NCBI RefSeq assembly: GCF_022829685.1
Contig: NZ_JAKSYE010000094.1
Coordinates: 62,001-126,000 of the forward strand
From: Methylobacterium sp. E-045
GTDB taxonomy: Bacteria > Pseudomonadota > Alphaproteobacteria > Rhizobiales > Beijerinckiaceae
Reading direction: 5' to 3'
DNA length: 64,000 bases
How positions within the stretch are numbered: position 1 is the stretch's first letter; each line of letters starts with the position of its first letter. Below the pieces are notes generated by a model. The model saw nothing but the letters and a program-made list of their open reading frames with translations, searched no databases and was not told the origin of the DNA. Below are positions 53,967-63,159 of this stretch, piece by piece. Both the position numbers and the translations under genes were made by a program.

Positions 53967-54650
53967 TCAGTGGCGCGCCATAGTCTCGATGATGGTCTTG
54001 TGGCCATGGTGGCCGGACTCGCCCTTGCTCGGGCGTGGCGTCTCGCTCTCCACCACGGGGGCCAGACCCAATTGCCGGGCGAGGCAGACGAGGTCCTTCA
54101 GCCGCCCGGTCTGCGTCTTGCGGCGCAGGTTGAGCCGATGGGTCTCCACGGTGCGGACACTGAGGCTGAGGCGGCGCGCCACCTCCTTGTTGCTGAAACC
54201 GGCGCTGAGGAACCGCAGGATCTCCGCCTCGCGCGGGGTCAGCCCTTCGCCGCCTTCCACCGGGCCGGATGCCTGCGTGTCCGCAGCGCCCGCATGGGCC
54301 AGGCGCACGATCGTCGCGCTGATCTCCCGCGGGGTGGCCGATTGCGCCACCATCGCATCGGCTCCCGCCTCGAGGAGGCTCCGCAGGGTTTCGGCGGCCA
54401 AGCTCTGGAAGGCGGCCAGCACGCGCAGCCCCCGATGACGCTTGAGGGCGGTAATGCGCGCGAGGGCGCTCTTCGACGCGGTCTCGGACAGGAACACCAG
54501 GGCGACGACACTCTCGGTGCCCGGACCGCCCAGCGGCAGGTCGGCCTCGCTCACCGTATGCAGGCTGGGCTCATGTTCCAGGAATGCCCGCAGGACAGAC
54601 CCGAGCCCCATCGGTTCGTCGATGATCAAAACCCCCACGGCCTGGTTCAT
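53967..54650 (-). CDS. LuxR-family regulator with degenerate receiver
   Basis: A 227-residue protein. The receiver-like domain (1-125) has D11-E12 at the acidic site but no Asp at the phosphoacceptor position (ALVFLSE, about 50-56) and no conserved Lys (AQSATPREI). The LuxR HTH (about 140-195) with LTPREAEILRFLSAGFSNKE and SVRTVETHRLNLRRK is intact. It probably works without phosphorylation, for example by dimerisation or ligand. A C-terminal His-rich tail follows. Confidence 0.87.
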   Translation of the reverse strand: MNQAVGVLIIDEPMGLGSVLRAFLEHEPSLHTVSEADLPLGGPGTESVVALVFLSETASKSALARITALKRHRGLRVLAAFQSLAAETLRSLLEAGADAMVAQSATPREISATIVRLAHAGAADTQASGPVEGGEGLTPREAEILRFLSAGFSNKEVARRLSLSVRTVETHRLNLRRKTQTGRLKDLVCLARQLGLAPVVESETPRPSKGESGHHGHKTIIETMARH

Positions 54651-54888
54651 GCCGCTCCCCCCTCTGTCCCATCGCGAAACATCGCGGTCGGGCTGGTCAA
54701 GAGCAGTTCAATTCCCGTTCCATCGGATTCTTCATCGTATTCGCATCGAACCGCATGAATACCCGGGTCCAGATCGCGAAAACATGCCCGAAAGCCGCGT
54801 CATCTCGATTGACGCGGCCGGATGCGCAGCCATGGACCACGGGCACCTGTCTCTACGGGGAACAGTCCGGTTCGAAATGGGATTGGGA

Positions 54889-55785
54889 TCAGCCCGCCCG
54901 GGCGAGGACCAGATCGGAGGCGGCGGAGATCACCCGGTTGCGCCCCGTGGTCTTGGCCTCGTAGAGGGCGATGTCGGCCCGCTTGATCATGGCTTCGATC
55001 GTATCGCCCTCGCACCATTGGCTGACACCGAAGCTGCAGGTGAGGCGGATCGGGGTCCGGGCGCCACGGATGCGCAGGGACTCCACGACGCTGCGCAGCC
55101 GAGAGGCGAGCGCCTCGGCATCGTTTATCGACCGGTGCGGAAGCACGATGCCGAACTCCTCGCCCCCGAGCCGCCCGACGATGCCCTCCTCCGCGATGGT
55201 CTTGCAGACGCTCTGGATCGCCGCATCGCCGACATCGTGGCCGTATTCGTCGTTGATGCGCTTGAAATGGTCGATATCCACCAGGATCGCCGCCATGTCG
55301 CCGTGGTTCCCCACACGATCGGCGGCGTCCTGCACGCGCTGCAGGAAGGCGCGACGGTTGAGGAGGCCGGTGAGCGGGTCGGTCTCGGCGAGGCGGATCA
55401 GCTCGCTCTGCATGGTCGTCAGGCGGTCCGCCGCCCGCATCCGGGCATGCAGCTCCTCGGCGCCGGGGGGCTTCTCGATGAAATCGTCGGCACCGCTGTC
55501 GAGGGCCTCGGCGAGATTGCGGGAATTGCGGGCCGAGGACATGGTGATGACGTAGAGCGGCCGGTTCGTTTCGGCGATCAACCGTGCCGACCAGCACAGT
55601 TCGAGGCCGCTCAAGGGCCGGACTTCCAGGCTCGAGATCAGGACACGCACGGTCGGCGTGTAGGTTACGAAGTCGAGGGCCGCCTGTGAGTCCGTAAAGA
55701 CATCGACCGTGTGGCCCTGCGGCTCGAGCATGCCGGCAACGACCTTCAGGACAACGCGGCTCGTATCGACGATAACGATGTGCAT
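54889..55785 (-). CDS. Diguanylate cyclase with degenerate receiver
   Basis: A 298-residue protein. The receiver-like domain (1-115) keeps K105 but has Ser (S51/S52 in VLISSLEV) where the phosphoacceptor Asp belongs and only D7 of the acidic pair. The GGDEF domain (about 130-290) has an intact active site G207-G-E-E-F211, with D170 and F174 of the DIDHF motif, and no RxxD inhibitory site five residues before it. It should make c-di-GMP without classic feedback inhibition. Input is probably by binding or oligomerisation. Confidence 0.88.
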   Translation of the reverse strand: MHIVIVDTSRVVLKVVAGMLEPQGHTVDVFTDSQAALDFVTYTPTVRVLISSLEVRPLSGLELCWSARLIAETNRPLYVITMSSARNSRNLAEALDSGADDFIEKPPGAEELHARMRAADRLTTMQSELIRLAETDPLTGLLNRRAFLQRVQDAADRVGNHGDMAAILVDIDHFKRINDEYGHDVGDAAIQSVCKTIAEEGIVGRLGGEEFGIVLPHRSINDAEALASRLRSVVESLRIRGARTPIRLTCSFGVSQWCEGDTIEAMIKRADIALYEAKTTGRNRVISAASDLVLARAG

Positions 55786-56382
55786 GTCGTGGTCGCCCGC
55801 CCCGAAAGCTTATGATGTCCGCCAGCATGGCGGCGACAGATTAATATGTTCCCAAGACGACGTGCTCACATGAGTCGATCCGGGGCCGGGCGAGGGAAGG
55901 AGCGCCGTGTCCGCGCCGCATCCGGGAGAGACCTTCCTTGAAGACGACGTCGAGGACCCCGTGCGGGCTCTCGATGCCCCGGTGGCTGCGGATGGCGTGG
56001 GCAGCGACGAGTGAACCGTCCGACGGCGGTAAAACCCCGATCCCCGGCCGTTCCCGGAAGGACCGGAGGTCGGCATCGCGGGGCGGGGGTCGCCGTCCCG
56101 CGACGCTTCCGCTCCCTTCGGGGTGATCGCCGCGCCGAGGCGCGGCCAGTGCCAAGGAAACAGAATATTCTCGGTGTGCCGCGGCGGGCCGAAAGATTGT
56201 CCTTGTCCACGTCTGGAAAAGGCATTTCCATTCCTTTGACTGTAGCCTCCATTTGGATGAGATTACATTTATCGATGTCGAAGCGTAGGCAAGATGCTGT
56301 GATCTGCTTGCTGCAATAATGTATTCATTTGCGGCTTATGCTTCGAGAGAATGCCTGACTCCTCACATTCGCGGATAGATCT
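55786..56382. promoter_or_regulatory. Gene-free region upstream of sfnG with a perfect dyad
   Basis: This 597-bp gap holds no gene. A perfect 6-5-6 palindrome, TGGAAA (56214-56219) and TTTCCA (56225-56230), lies about 155 bp before sfnG and just before a TTGACT that could be a -35 element. It may be the operator of a sulfur-related regulator. No sigma-54 site was found, although sfn genes in Pseudomonas are sigma-54 dependent. The right part (56200-56380) is AT-rich. Confidence 0.4.
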
Positions 56383-57492
56383 ATGACCCGCCAGAGCCAT
56401 TTCGCCCCGGAGCCGATCCGTTTCGCCTATTGGGTGCCCAACGTGTCCGGCGGCCTCGTCATCAGCAAGATCGAGCAGCGCACCAGCTGGGATGCCGACT
56501 ACAACCGCAAGCTCGCCCAGATCGCGGAGGAGGCCGGGTTCGATTACGCCCTGACGCAGATCCGCTTCACCGCCGGCTACGGGGCAGAGTTCCAGCACGA
56601 ATCGGTGGCGTTCAGCCACGCCCTGCTGGCGGTGACCACGAAGCTCAAGGTCATCGCCGCGCTCCTGCCCGGCCCGTGGAATCCGACCATCGCGGCCAAG
56701 CAGATCGCCACGATCAGCCAGCTCACCAACGGGCGCATCGCCATCAACGTCGTGTCGGGCTGGTTTTCCGGCGAGTTCCGCGCCATCGGCGAGCCCTGGC
56801 TCGACCACGACGAGCGCTATCGCCGCTCGGAGGAATTCATCCGGTCCCTGCGCGGGATCTGGACGCAGGACGACTTCACCTTCCGCGGCGATTTCTACCG
56901 CTACACCAACTACACCCTGAAGCCGAAGCCGGCCGACCCGCAGCCCGAGATCTTCCAGGGCGGCTCGTCGCGCGCGGCGCGCGACATGGCCGCCCGCGTC
57001 TCCGACTGGTACTTCACCAACGGCAACACCCCGGAGGGCATCCGGGCGCAGGTGGACGACATCCAGGCCAAGGCCTCGGCCAACGGCCATTCTGTCAAAA
57101 TCGGCGTCAACGCCTTCGTCATCGCCCGCGACACGGAGGAGGAGGCCCGCGCCGTCCTCCAGGAGATCATCGACAACGCCGATCCCGATGCGGTGAAGGC
57201 CTTCGGCCACGAGGTGAAGAACGCCGGCAAGGCCTCCCCGGAAGGGGAGGGCAACTGGGCGAAATCGAGCTTCGAGGACCTTGTCCAGTATAATGACGGC
57301 TTCAAGACCAACCTGATCGGCACCCCCGACCAGATCGCCGAGCGCATCGTCGCCCTCAAGGATGCGGGCGTCGATCTCGCGCTCCTCGCCTTCCTGCATT
57401 TCCAGGAGGACGTCGCCTATTTCGGCGCCCACATCATTCCGAAGGTGAGGGCGCTCGAAGCCGAGCGCGAGCGCCGGGCCGAGGCCGCTTGA
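56383..57492 (+). CDS. sfnG: Dimethyl sulfone monooxygenase SfnG
   Basis: A 369-residue LLM-class flavin-dependent monooxygenase. The opening FAYWVPNVSGGLVISKIEQR and GYGAEFQHESVAFSHALL match what I know of SfnG and distinguish it from SsuD. It uses FMNH2 and oxygen to cleave dimethyl sulfone to methanesulfinate and formaldehyde, the latter directly useful to a methylotroph. sfnB follows 310 bp later. No flavin reductase is adjacent. Confidence 0.9.
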   Translation: MTRQSHFAPEPIRFAYWVPNVSGGLVISKIEQRTSWDADYNRKLAQIAEEAGFDYALTQIRFTAGYGAEFQHESVAFSHALLAVTTKLKVIAALLPGPWNPTIAAKQIATISQLTNGRIAINVVSGWFSGEFRAIGEPWLDHDERYRRSEEFIRSLRGIWTQDDFTFRGDFYRYTNYTLKPKPADPQPEIFQGGSSRAARDMAARVSDWYFTNGNTPEGIRAQVDDIQAKASANGHSVKIGVNAFVIARDTEEEARAVLQEIIDNADPDAVKAFGHEVKNAGKASPEGEGNWAKSSFEDLVQYNDGFKTNLIGTPDQIAERIVALKDAGVDLALLAFLHFQEDVAYFGAHIIPKVRALEAERERRAEAA

Positions 57493-57530
57493 GCGGCCTT
57501 TACAACGCCCCCTGACGAGAGCCGAGCATC

Positions 57531-57724
57531 CCCTCTCCCCGCACGCGGGGAGAGGGCCGCGGCGACCTCGTCGTCGGCGCGGCGAGGCGGCAGCCGACGG
57601 TGAGGGGGCGGTGCCGACCGAGCCTTTTCCGGCGATGCCCCCTCACCCTCGCTTCGGCTTCGCCTCCGCTTGCCTCGCCCCCGACGAGGGGGGCTCGGCC
57701 CTCTCCCGGCACGCGGGGAGAGGG
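57531..57724. repeat. Two dispersed CCCTCTCCC/GGGGAGAGGG hairpin units
   Basis: Unit 1 has 12-bp perfect arms (57531-57542 and 57545-57556). Unit 2 has arms at 57699-57707 and 57715-57724. They lie in the 310-bp sfnG-sfnB gap with 140 bp of low-complexity GC-rich DNA between, and no gene. Same family as the units near 53868 and 60541. They might act as a terminator or mRNA stabiliser between sfnG and sfnB. Confidence 0.65.
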
Positions 57725-57802
57725 GGATCCGGCTGAAGCTGCCCGACCTATCGCTCCCTGCCCAGACGCGACGATTTTTTGCCCGATACCCCGGAGCCCC
57801 TC

Positions 57803-59053
57803 ATGAACATCGCCGTCAGCGCCCAGTCTCTCGAAACGGCACGGGGCGCGCCGCCCGTGCCCCGGCCGACCGCCCCCGCCCATGTCATCCGCGACGACGC
57901 CGAGGCGATCCGGGTCGCGCATGCCCTTGCCGGGGCGTTCCGCGAGGGCGCGTCCGAGCGCGACCAGACCAACCGGCGGCCCTATGCCGAGCTCGACGCG
58001 TTCTCGCAAAGCGGATTGTGGTCGATCAACGTGCCCAAGGCCTACGGCGGGCCGGAGGTCTCCTACAAGACCCTGGCCCAGGTCGTCGCGATCATCTCGG
58101 CCGCCGATCCCTCGATCGGCCAGATCTCGCAGAACCATCTCGGCATCGTCGCGGCGATCCGCACGGTGTCCGACCCCGAGCAGCAGGCGCTGCTGTTCGG
58201 CGAGGTCCTGAAGGGCACCCGCTTCGGCAACGCGTTCTCGGAGATCGGCACCCCGCGCGCCACCGACTTCAAGACCCGTTTCGTCGATGACGGCGACCAC
58301 GTCATCGTGCGCGGCAAGAAGTTCTATTCCACCGGCGCGCTCCTCGCCCATCTCGTCCCCATCGTCGCCCTGGATGACCAGGGGCGGGCCTGGTACGCCA
58401 TCGCCGACAGGGGCGCGCCGGGCCTGACCGTCATCGACGACTGGTCGGCCTTCGGGCAGCGGACCACGGCGAGCGGCACCGTCCTCATCGACGACGTCCG
58501 GGTGCCCAAGACCCATCTCGTCCCGGCCTGGAAGGGCTACGAGCAGCCGCGCTCCGACGGCGCCGTCTTCCAGATCATCCAGGCGGCGGTGGATGCCGGC
58601 ATCGCCCGCGAGGCCATCGACGACACCATCGCCTTCGTCCGCACCAAGACCCGCCCCTGGGTCGATAGCGGCCAGGACCGCGCCTCCGACGATCCCTATA
58701 CGATTCAGGCGATCGGCGAGCTGACGATCCGCCTCCATGCGGCCGAGGCCATCCTCGACCGGGCCGGCCTCGCCCTGGACGAGGCGGTGGCCAACCCCAG
58801 CGCGGAGACGGTCGCCGCGGCCCAGCTCGCCGTCGCCGAATCGAAGGTGCTCACCACCGAGATCGCGGTGCAGGCGAGCAGCAAGCTGTTCGAACTCGCC
58901 GGGACCCGCTCGACGCTGGCCGAGAGCAACCTCGACCGGCACTGGCGCAACGCCCGCACCCACACCCTCCACGACCCGGTGCGCTGGAAATATGCGATCA
59001 TCGGCAACCACGCCCTCAACGGCGTGAACCCGCCGTTCCACGCCTGGAGCTGA
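57803..59053 (+). CDS. sfnB: SfnB-family acyl-CoA-dehydrogenase-like sulfur-acquisition oxidoreductase
   Basis: A 416-residue member of the acyl-CoA dehydrogenase/flavin-dependent monooxygenase fold. Seen are VPKAYGGPEVSYKTLAQVVA, the FSEIGTPRATDFKTRF lid region, and QTTASGTVLIDDVRVP-type strands, as in SfnB and DszC relatives. It is thought to act in organosulfur use, probably oxidising sulfide or sulfone intermediates with reduced flavin. The ATG at 57803 has GGAG upstream and is preferred over TTG 57779. Confidence 0.88.
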   Translation: MNIAVSAQSLETARGAPPVPRPTAPAHVIRDDAEAIRVAHALAGAFREGASERDQTNRRPYAELDAFSQSGLWSINVPKAYGGPEVSYKTLAQVVAIISAADPSIGQISQNHLGIVAAIRTVSDPEQQALLFGEVLKGTRFGNAFSEIGTPRATDFKTRFVDDGDHVIVRGKKFYSTGALLAHLVPIVALDDQGRAWYAIADRGAPGLTVIDDWSAFGQRTTASGTVLIDDVRVPKTHLVPAWKGYEQPRSDGAVFQIIQAAVDAGIAREAIDDTIAFVRTKTRPWVDSGQDRASDDPYTIQAIGELTIRLHAAEAILDRAGLALDEAVANPSAETVAAAQLAVAESKVLTTEIAVQASSKLFELAGTRSTLAESNLDRHWRNARTHTLHDPVRWKYAIIGNHALNGVNPPFHAWS

Positions 59054-59091
59054 CGGTCCCCAGCGGCGAGAAAATCCGCTAAAGGGCGGGC

Positions 59092-60438
59092 ATGACATCC
59101 GCCCCCCTCGTCCGCTTCGCGCCCTCGCCCACGGGCTACCTCCATATCGGCAACGCCCGTCCGGCGCTGCTGAACGCCCTATTCGTGCGGGCGCGGAACG
59201 GGCGCTTCCTGCTGCGCCTCGACGATACCGACCGGGAGCGCTCGACGGAGGCCTTCGCCACAGCCATCGCGGAGGATCTGGCCTGGCTCGGGATCGTGCC
59301 CGATCTCTTCGCCCGCCAGTCGGACCGCTCCGCCATCCACGACGCGGCGGCCGAGCGGCTGAAGGCGGCAGGCCGCCTCTATCCCTGCTACGAGACCCAG
59401 GAGGAGCTGGAGCGCCGCCGCCGGCGCCAGCTCGGTCGCGGCCAGCCGCCTATCTACGACCGGGCAGCGCTCAAGCTCACCGACGACGAGCGCGCGGCGC
59501 TGGAAGCCGAGGGGCGCACGCCGCACTGGCGCTTCAAGCTCGATGCCCGCACCGTCGCCTGGGACGATCTCGTGCGGGGGCCAGCGCATGTGGATTGCGC
59601 CTCCCTCTCGGACCCGGTGCTGATCCGCGCCGATGGCAGCTATCTCTACACGCTGCCCTCCGTGGTGGACGATGCCGAGATGGGGATCACCCATGTCATC
59701 CGCGGCGAGGACCACGTCACCAATACCGGCGTGCAGGTGCAGATCTTCGAGGCTCTGGGCCAGCCGATCCCCGTCTTCGGCCACCACAACCTGCTCACCA
59801 CCGCCGATGGCGAGGGCCTGTCGAAGCGTCTCGGCCACCTGTCGCTGAGGGGCCTGCGCGAGGCGGGCTATGAGCCCGGCGCGGTGCGCTCGCTGGCCGT
59901 ACTCACCGGCTCGGCCGAGGCGGTGCGTGCGGTCCCGAGCCTCGACGAACTCGCCGCCCTGGTCGATCTCTCCCACATCTCGCGGGCCCCGGCGAAGTTC
60001 GATCCGCAAGAACTCGACGGGCTCAATGCCCGCCTGATCCATGCCATGCCCTACGAGGCGGCGCGCGAACGCCTCCTCGCCCTGGGTATCCCGGATGACC
60101 GGGCGCAGGCGTTCTGGACGGTGATCCAGCCGAACCTCACCAAGGTCGGGGACGCCGCCGAATGGTGGCGGATCGTGGCCGGGGAGGTGACGCCGGTCAT
60201 CGCGGATGCCGGCTTCCTCCAGGCCGCGTCCGAGGTGCTGCCGCCCGAGCCCTGGGACGGCCAGACCTGGAAGGCCTGGACCAATGCGGTGAAGGAGAGG
60301 ACCGGCGCCAAGGGCAAGGCCCTGTTCATGCCCCTTCGTCTCGCGGTGACGGGGCTGGAGCACGGGCCGGACCTGTCGGGCCTGCTGCCCCTCATCGGTC
60401 GGGATACGGTGGTGGCCCGGCTCGGCGGTCGAGACTGA
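59092..60438 (+). CDS. gltX: Glutamate--tRNA ligase
   Basis: A 448-residue class I synthetase. The HIGH-type motif is [11 protein letters not shown], and the KMSKS-type motif is GLSKRLGH. A cysteine-containing zinc-like insert and the C-terminal anticodon-binding region are present. It charges tRNA-Glu (and perhaps mis-charges tRNA-Gln). Many alphaproteobacteria have two gltX genes; the short motif and length suggest the gltX2 type. Monocistronic, 38 bp after sfnB. Confidence 0.93.
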   Translation: MTSAPLVRFAPSPTGYLHIGNARPALLNALFVRARNGRFLLRLDDTDRERSTEAFATAIAEDLAWLGIVPDLFARQSDRSAIHDAAAERLKAAGRLYPCYETQEELERRRRRQLGRGQPPIYDRAALKLTDDERAALEAEGRTPHWRFKLDARTVAWDDLVRGPAHVDCASLSDPVLIRADGSYLYTLPSVVDDAEMGITHVIRGEDHVTNTGVQVQIFEALGQPIPVFGHHNLLTTADGEGLSKRLGHLSLRGLREAGYEPGAVRSLAVLTGSAEAVRAVPSLDELAALVDLSHISRAPAKFDPQELDGLNARLIHAMPYEAARERLLALGIPDDRAQAFWTVIQPNLTKVGDAAEWWRIVAGEVTPVIADAGFLQAASEVLPPEPWDGQTWKAWTNAVKERTGAKGKALFMPLRLAVTGLEHGPDLSGLLPLIGRDTVVARLGGRD

Positions 60439-60540
60439 CAGAATCGGCCCGAAAAGCGGATCCCGCTTCTCAGACCAGTGCCGGTCGGCCTCGTACCCCC
60501 TCCGGTCGATCGCTTCGGTCCGTATGCCCGGAGCAGGCTC

Positions 60541-60640
60541 CCTCTCCCGTGTGGGAGAGGGTTGGGGCGAGGGCCGTGCCCTCTCCGGAACGGTCACACA
60601 CCTCACCCTGTCCCTCTCCTTCCAGGAGAGGGAACCCGCG
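60541..60640. repeat. Dispersed CCTCTCCC/GGGAGAGG palindromes
   Basis: A hairpin with arms CCTCTCCC (60541-60548) and GGGAGAGG (60553-60560) follows gltX and is followed by a second imperfect CTCTCC/GGAGAG pair near 60610-60640. Same family as those at 53868 and 57531. It may end the gltX transcript. Confidence 0.5.
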
Positions 60641-60676
60641 CTCGCCGGACACCGAATGCAGCGGCCGGAGACGGCC

Positions 60677-60796
60677 TCAGGCCGCCCGCACGGTGTCGAG
60701 GAAGCGGCGGACCTCGCCGTTCAGGTGCTCGGACTGGCGCGAGAGGTCGCCCGCCGCGCCCAGAACCTGGGATGCGGCGTGGTGGCAGGCGGGCGG
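60677..60796 (-). pseudogene. C-terminal remnant of a methyl-accepting chemotaxis protein
   Basis: The frame reads ASQVLGAAGDLSRQSEHLNG then EVRRFLDTVRAA and stops. That is the typical last helix of a chemoreceptor signalling domain. It has no upstream receptor: the sequence loses similarity at about 60796, 30 nt before the LysR stop. It is the tail of a deleted or rearranged gene, transcribed in the same direction as the LysR gene. Confidence 0.65.
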
Positions 60797-60824
60797 CCTC
60801 GGCCCGCTCCGGCGCGGTCCGGTG

Positions 60825-61736
60825 TCAGTCGCCGCCACCCGCCGCATGAGGCAGGATCGCGTCCCGTTCCTGGAGCAGATGTCCCAAGAGCCGTTGCGCC
60901 GCCTGGCTCGGCGGTCGTCCCGCCGGGCGGATCAGCATCGTCTCGATGGGCAGGCGCGGCCGGAACGGTCGCAGTACGATGGGAAGGCCGGTGAGGTCGC
61001 GGGCGGGAAGGGGATCGACGATGGCGATCCCCAGCCCTTCGGCCACGAGGCCGCAGCGCGCGGACGTATACTGCGCCATGAGGCCGAAGCGCGGGAGGAT
61101 GCCGGCCGCCGCGAAGGCCGTCTCGATCGCCTGCTGGAACACGCCGGTTCCGCCCGCGATCAGGGGCTCGTCGGCGAGATCGCCCACCTCGATCACCCGC
61201 CTGGCCGCGAGGGCGTGTCCCCGGGGCAGGGCACAGACCGCATCGATGGCGAGGAAGGGCTCGCAGATCACGCCCGCATAGCCGGAGCGGGGCCGCACCA
61301 GGCCGAGGTCGCATTGCCCGGAGGCGGCCCAGGACCAGATCGTCTCCGGTGCCGGCACATGAACGGCGACGCGGATGCCCGGCGAGTCCTCGTTCAAGCG
61401 CCGGATCGCCCGCGGCAGCAGCCGCGAGGCCAGGGAGGGCTGGCAGGCGACGCGCAACGGTCCCGTGCCGAGGTCGCGGATCTGGCGGGCCGCCTGGGTC
61501 AGGTGGTCGAGCCCCGCATAGGTCCGCTCGACCTCGCGGGCGAAGGCCTCTCCCTCCTGCGTCGGCAGGGCGCTGCCATGGCCGCGCACGAACAGCGCGA
61601 AGCCGAGATCGGCCTCGAGCAGCGCCATCGCGCGGCTGATATGGGGCTGTCCGATGCCGAGCGCGGCGGCGGCCCGCGTCATCCCGCCATGGCGCAGGAC
61701 CGCGCGGAAGAGATCGAGGTGGGCGGGGTTCATCAT
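60825..61736 (-). CDS. LysR-family transcriptional regulator
   Basis: A 303-residue protein. The N-terminal winged HTH (1-65) has HLDLFRAVLRHGGMTRAAAA and LGIGQPHISRAMALLE. The C-terminal co-inducer domain (about 92-295) is complete. It diverges from the EamA/DMT gene, 120 bp away, which is the likely target. Ligand unknown. Confidence 0.9.
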   Translation of the reverse strand: MMNPAHLDLFRAVLRHGGMTRAAAALGIGQPHISRAMALLEADLGFALFVRGHGSALPTQEGEAFAREVERTYAGLDHLTQAARQIRDLGTGPLRVACQPSLASRLLPRAIRRLNEDSPGIRVAVHVPAPETIWSWAASGQCDLGLVRPRSGYAGVICEPFLAIDAVCALPRGHALAARRVIEVGDLADEPLIAGGTGVFQQAIETAFAAAGILPRFGLMAQYTSARCGLVAEGLGIAIVDPLPARDLTGLPIVLRPFRPRLPIETMLIRPAGRPPSQAAQRLLGHLLQERDAILPHAAGGGD

Positions 61737-61856
61737 GCCTGTTTTGCATGGATATCGAAGGGTTGAGTATTTGACGGCATGAGCGCGGGGTGGTTGTCAA
61801 GGCGTCCGCGCCGGGTTCTCTCCGGTTTCGCGGCACGATCAGGCTGGGACGACGCG

Positions 61857-62717
61857 ATGCAACGGAATACGGCGGGGTGGGGCAGCGGCCTTCTGGGCGT
61901 CATCATCTTCAGCGCGTCCCTGCCGGCGACGCGGGTGGCGGTCGGCGGCTTCACGCCGATCTTCCTCACCTCGGCGCGGGCGGTGATCGCGGCTCTCCTC
62001 GGCGCGGCGATGCTCCGCGCCCTGCGGCAGACGCGGCCCGAAAGGTCCGATCTCGCCGCGCTGGTCATCGTGGCCATCGGCGTCGTGGTCGGCTTTCCCC
62101 TCCTGACGGCGCTCGCGCTCCAGCACATCACATCCGCCCATTCCATCGTCTTCATCGGCCTCCTGCCGCTCGCCACCGCCCTCTTCGGCGTGATCCGCGG
62201 TGGGGAGCGGCCGAGCCCGGTCTTCTGGCTGTTCTCCGGCATCGGCGGTCTCACGGTGGCGGGCTTCGCGCTGCTGCAGAGCGGGGGCGGCTCGCTCACC
62301 GGCGATCTTTTGATGGTGGCGGCGATCCTGCTCTGCGGCCTCGGCTACGCGGAGGGCGCAACCCTCTCGCGCCGCCTCGGCGGATGGCAGGTGATCTCCT
62401 GGGCCCTGGTCCTGTCCCTGCCGGTGATGGCCGTCATCGCCCTGGCGAGCCTGCCCTCTTCCTGGAGCGGCATCGGCCTGTCGGCCTGGATCGGCCTCGC
62501 CTACGTCTCGGTCTTCAGCATGCTGGTGGGATTCGTGTTCTGGTATCGCGGGCTGGCCCTGGGCGGGATCGCCGGCGTCGGGCAGCTCCAGTTGCTGCAG
62601 CCGTTCTTCGGCCTGGCTCTCGCGGGCCTGCTCCTCCACGAGCCCGTCGCCCCGAGCATGCTGGCGGTGACCGGCCTCGTCGTTCTCTGCGTGGCGGGGG
62701 CCAAGCGCTATGCCTGA
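61857..62717 (+). CDS. EamA/DMT-superfamily transporter
   Basis: A 286-residue inner-membrane protein of ten TM helices with two EamA repeats (about 5-130 and 145-280). It starts at ATG 61857 with GGGA upstream; the longer frame from 61779 adds a basic stretch. Likely exports a metabolite or drug; regulated by the divergent LysR protein. Followed with 8-nt overlap by another DMT-type gene. Confidence 0.88.
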   Translation: MQRNTAGWGSGLLGVIIFSASLPATRVAVGGFTPIFLTSARAVIAALLGAAMLRALRQTRPERSDLAALVIVAIGVVVGFPLLTALALQHITSAHSIVFIGLLPLATALFGVIRGGERPSPVFWLFSGIGGLTVAGFALLQSGGGSLTGDLLMVAAILLCGLGYAEGATLSRRLGGWQVISWALVLSLPVMAVIALASLPSSWSGIGLSAWIGLAYVSVFSMLVGFVFWYRGLALGGIAGVGQLQLLQPFFGLALAGLLLHEPVAPSMLAVTGLVVLCVAGAKRYA

Positions 62718-63156
62718 ACTCCTCCTCCTCACGGCCCTGGCCCTGGCGGCCGGGGCCAGCGTCGTCACGCAACAGGTGCTCAACGCCAATCTCAGGGCGG
62801 CTCTCGGTTCGGCGGCATGGTCCGGCTTTGTGAGTTATGCCCTGGGCCTGGGCTGCATGGCGGTGTTGGCCGTCGTCTTGCGCGATCCCCTGCCGTCCCT
62901 CGGGGCCGCAGCGCGCATCCCGTGGTGGGGCTGGAGCGGCGGGGTGTTCGGAGCCCTGTTCATCGGGCTCTCCATCGTCCTCGTACCGAAGCTCGGGGCC
63001 GCCACCTTCATCGCGCTCCTCGTCACCGGGCAGATGCTCGCAGCGGTGACGGCCGACCATTTCGGCTGGCTCGGCCTCGTCCAGCGCTCCCTCGACATGC
63101 CGCGCCTCGCCGGCATCGCGCTCCTGATCGGCGGCGTCATCCTGATCCGGCGGTGA
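62710..63156 (+). CDS. DMT-family transporter (YdcZ/DUF606 type)
   Basis: A 148-residue five-TM protein. NxxLR (ANLRAALGSAAWSGFVSY) and the WWGWSGGVFGALFIG motif match the DUF606 half-size DMT family, members of which may act as homo- or heterodimers. Its start overlaps the EamA gene by 8 nt, and both probably export related compounds. Confidence 0.88.
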   Translation: MPELLLLTALALAAGASVVTQQVLNANLRAALGSAAWSGFVSYALGLGCMAVLAVVLRDPLPSLGAAARIPWWGWSGGVFGALFIGLSIVLVPKLGAATFIALLVTGQMLAAVTADHFGWLGLVQRSLDMPRLAGIALLIGGVILIRR

Positions 63157-63159
63157 TGC

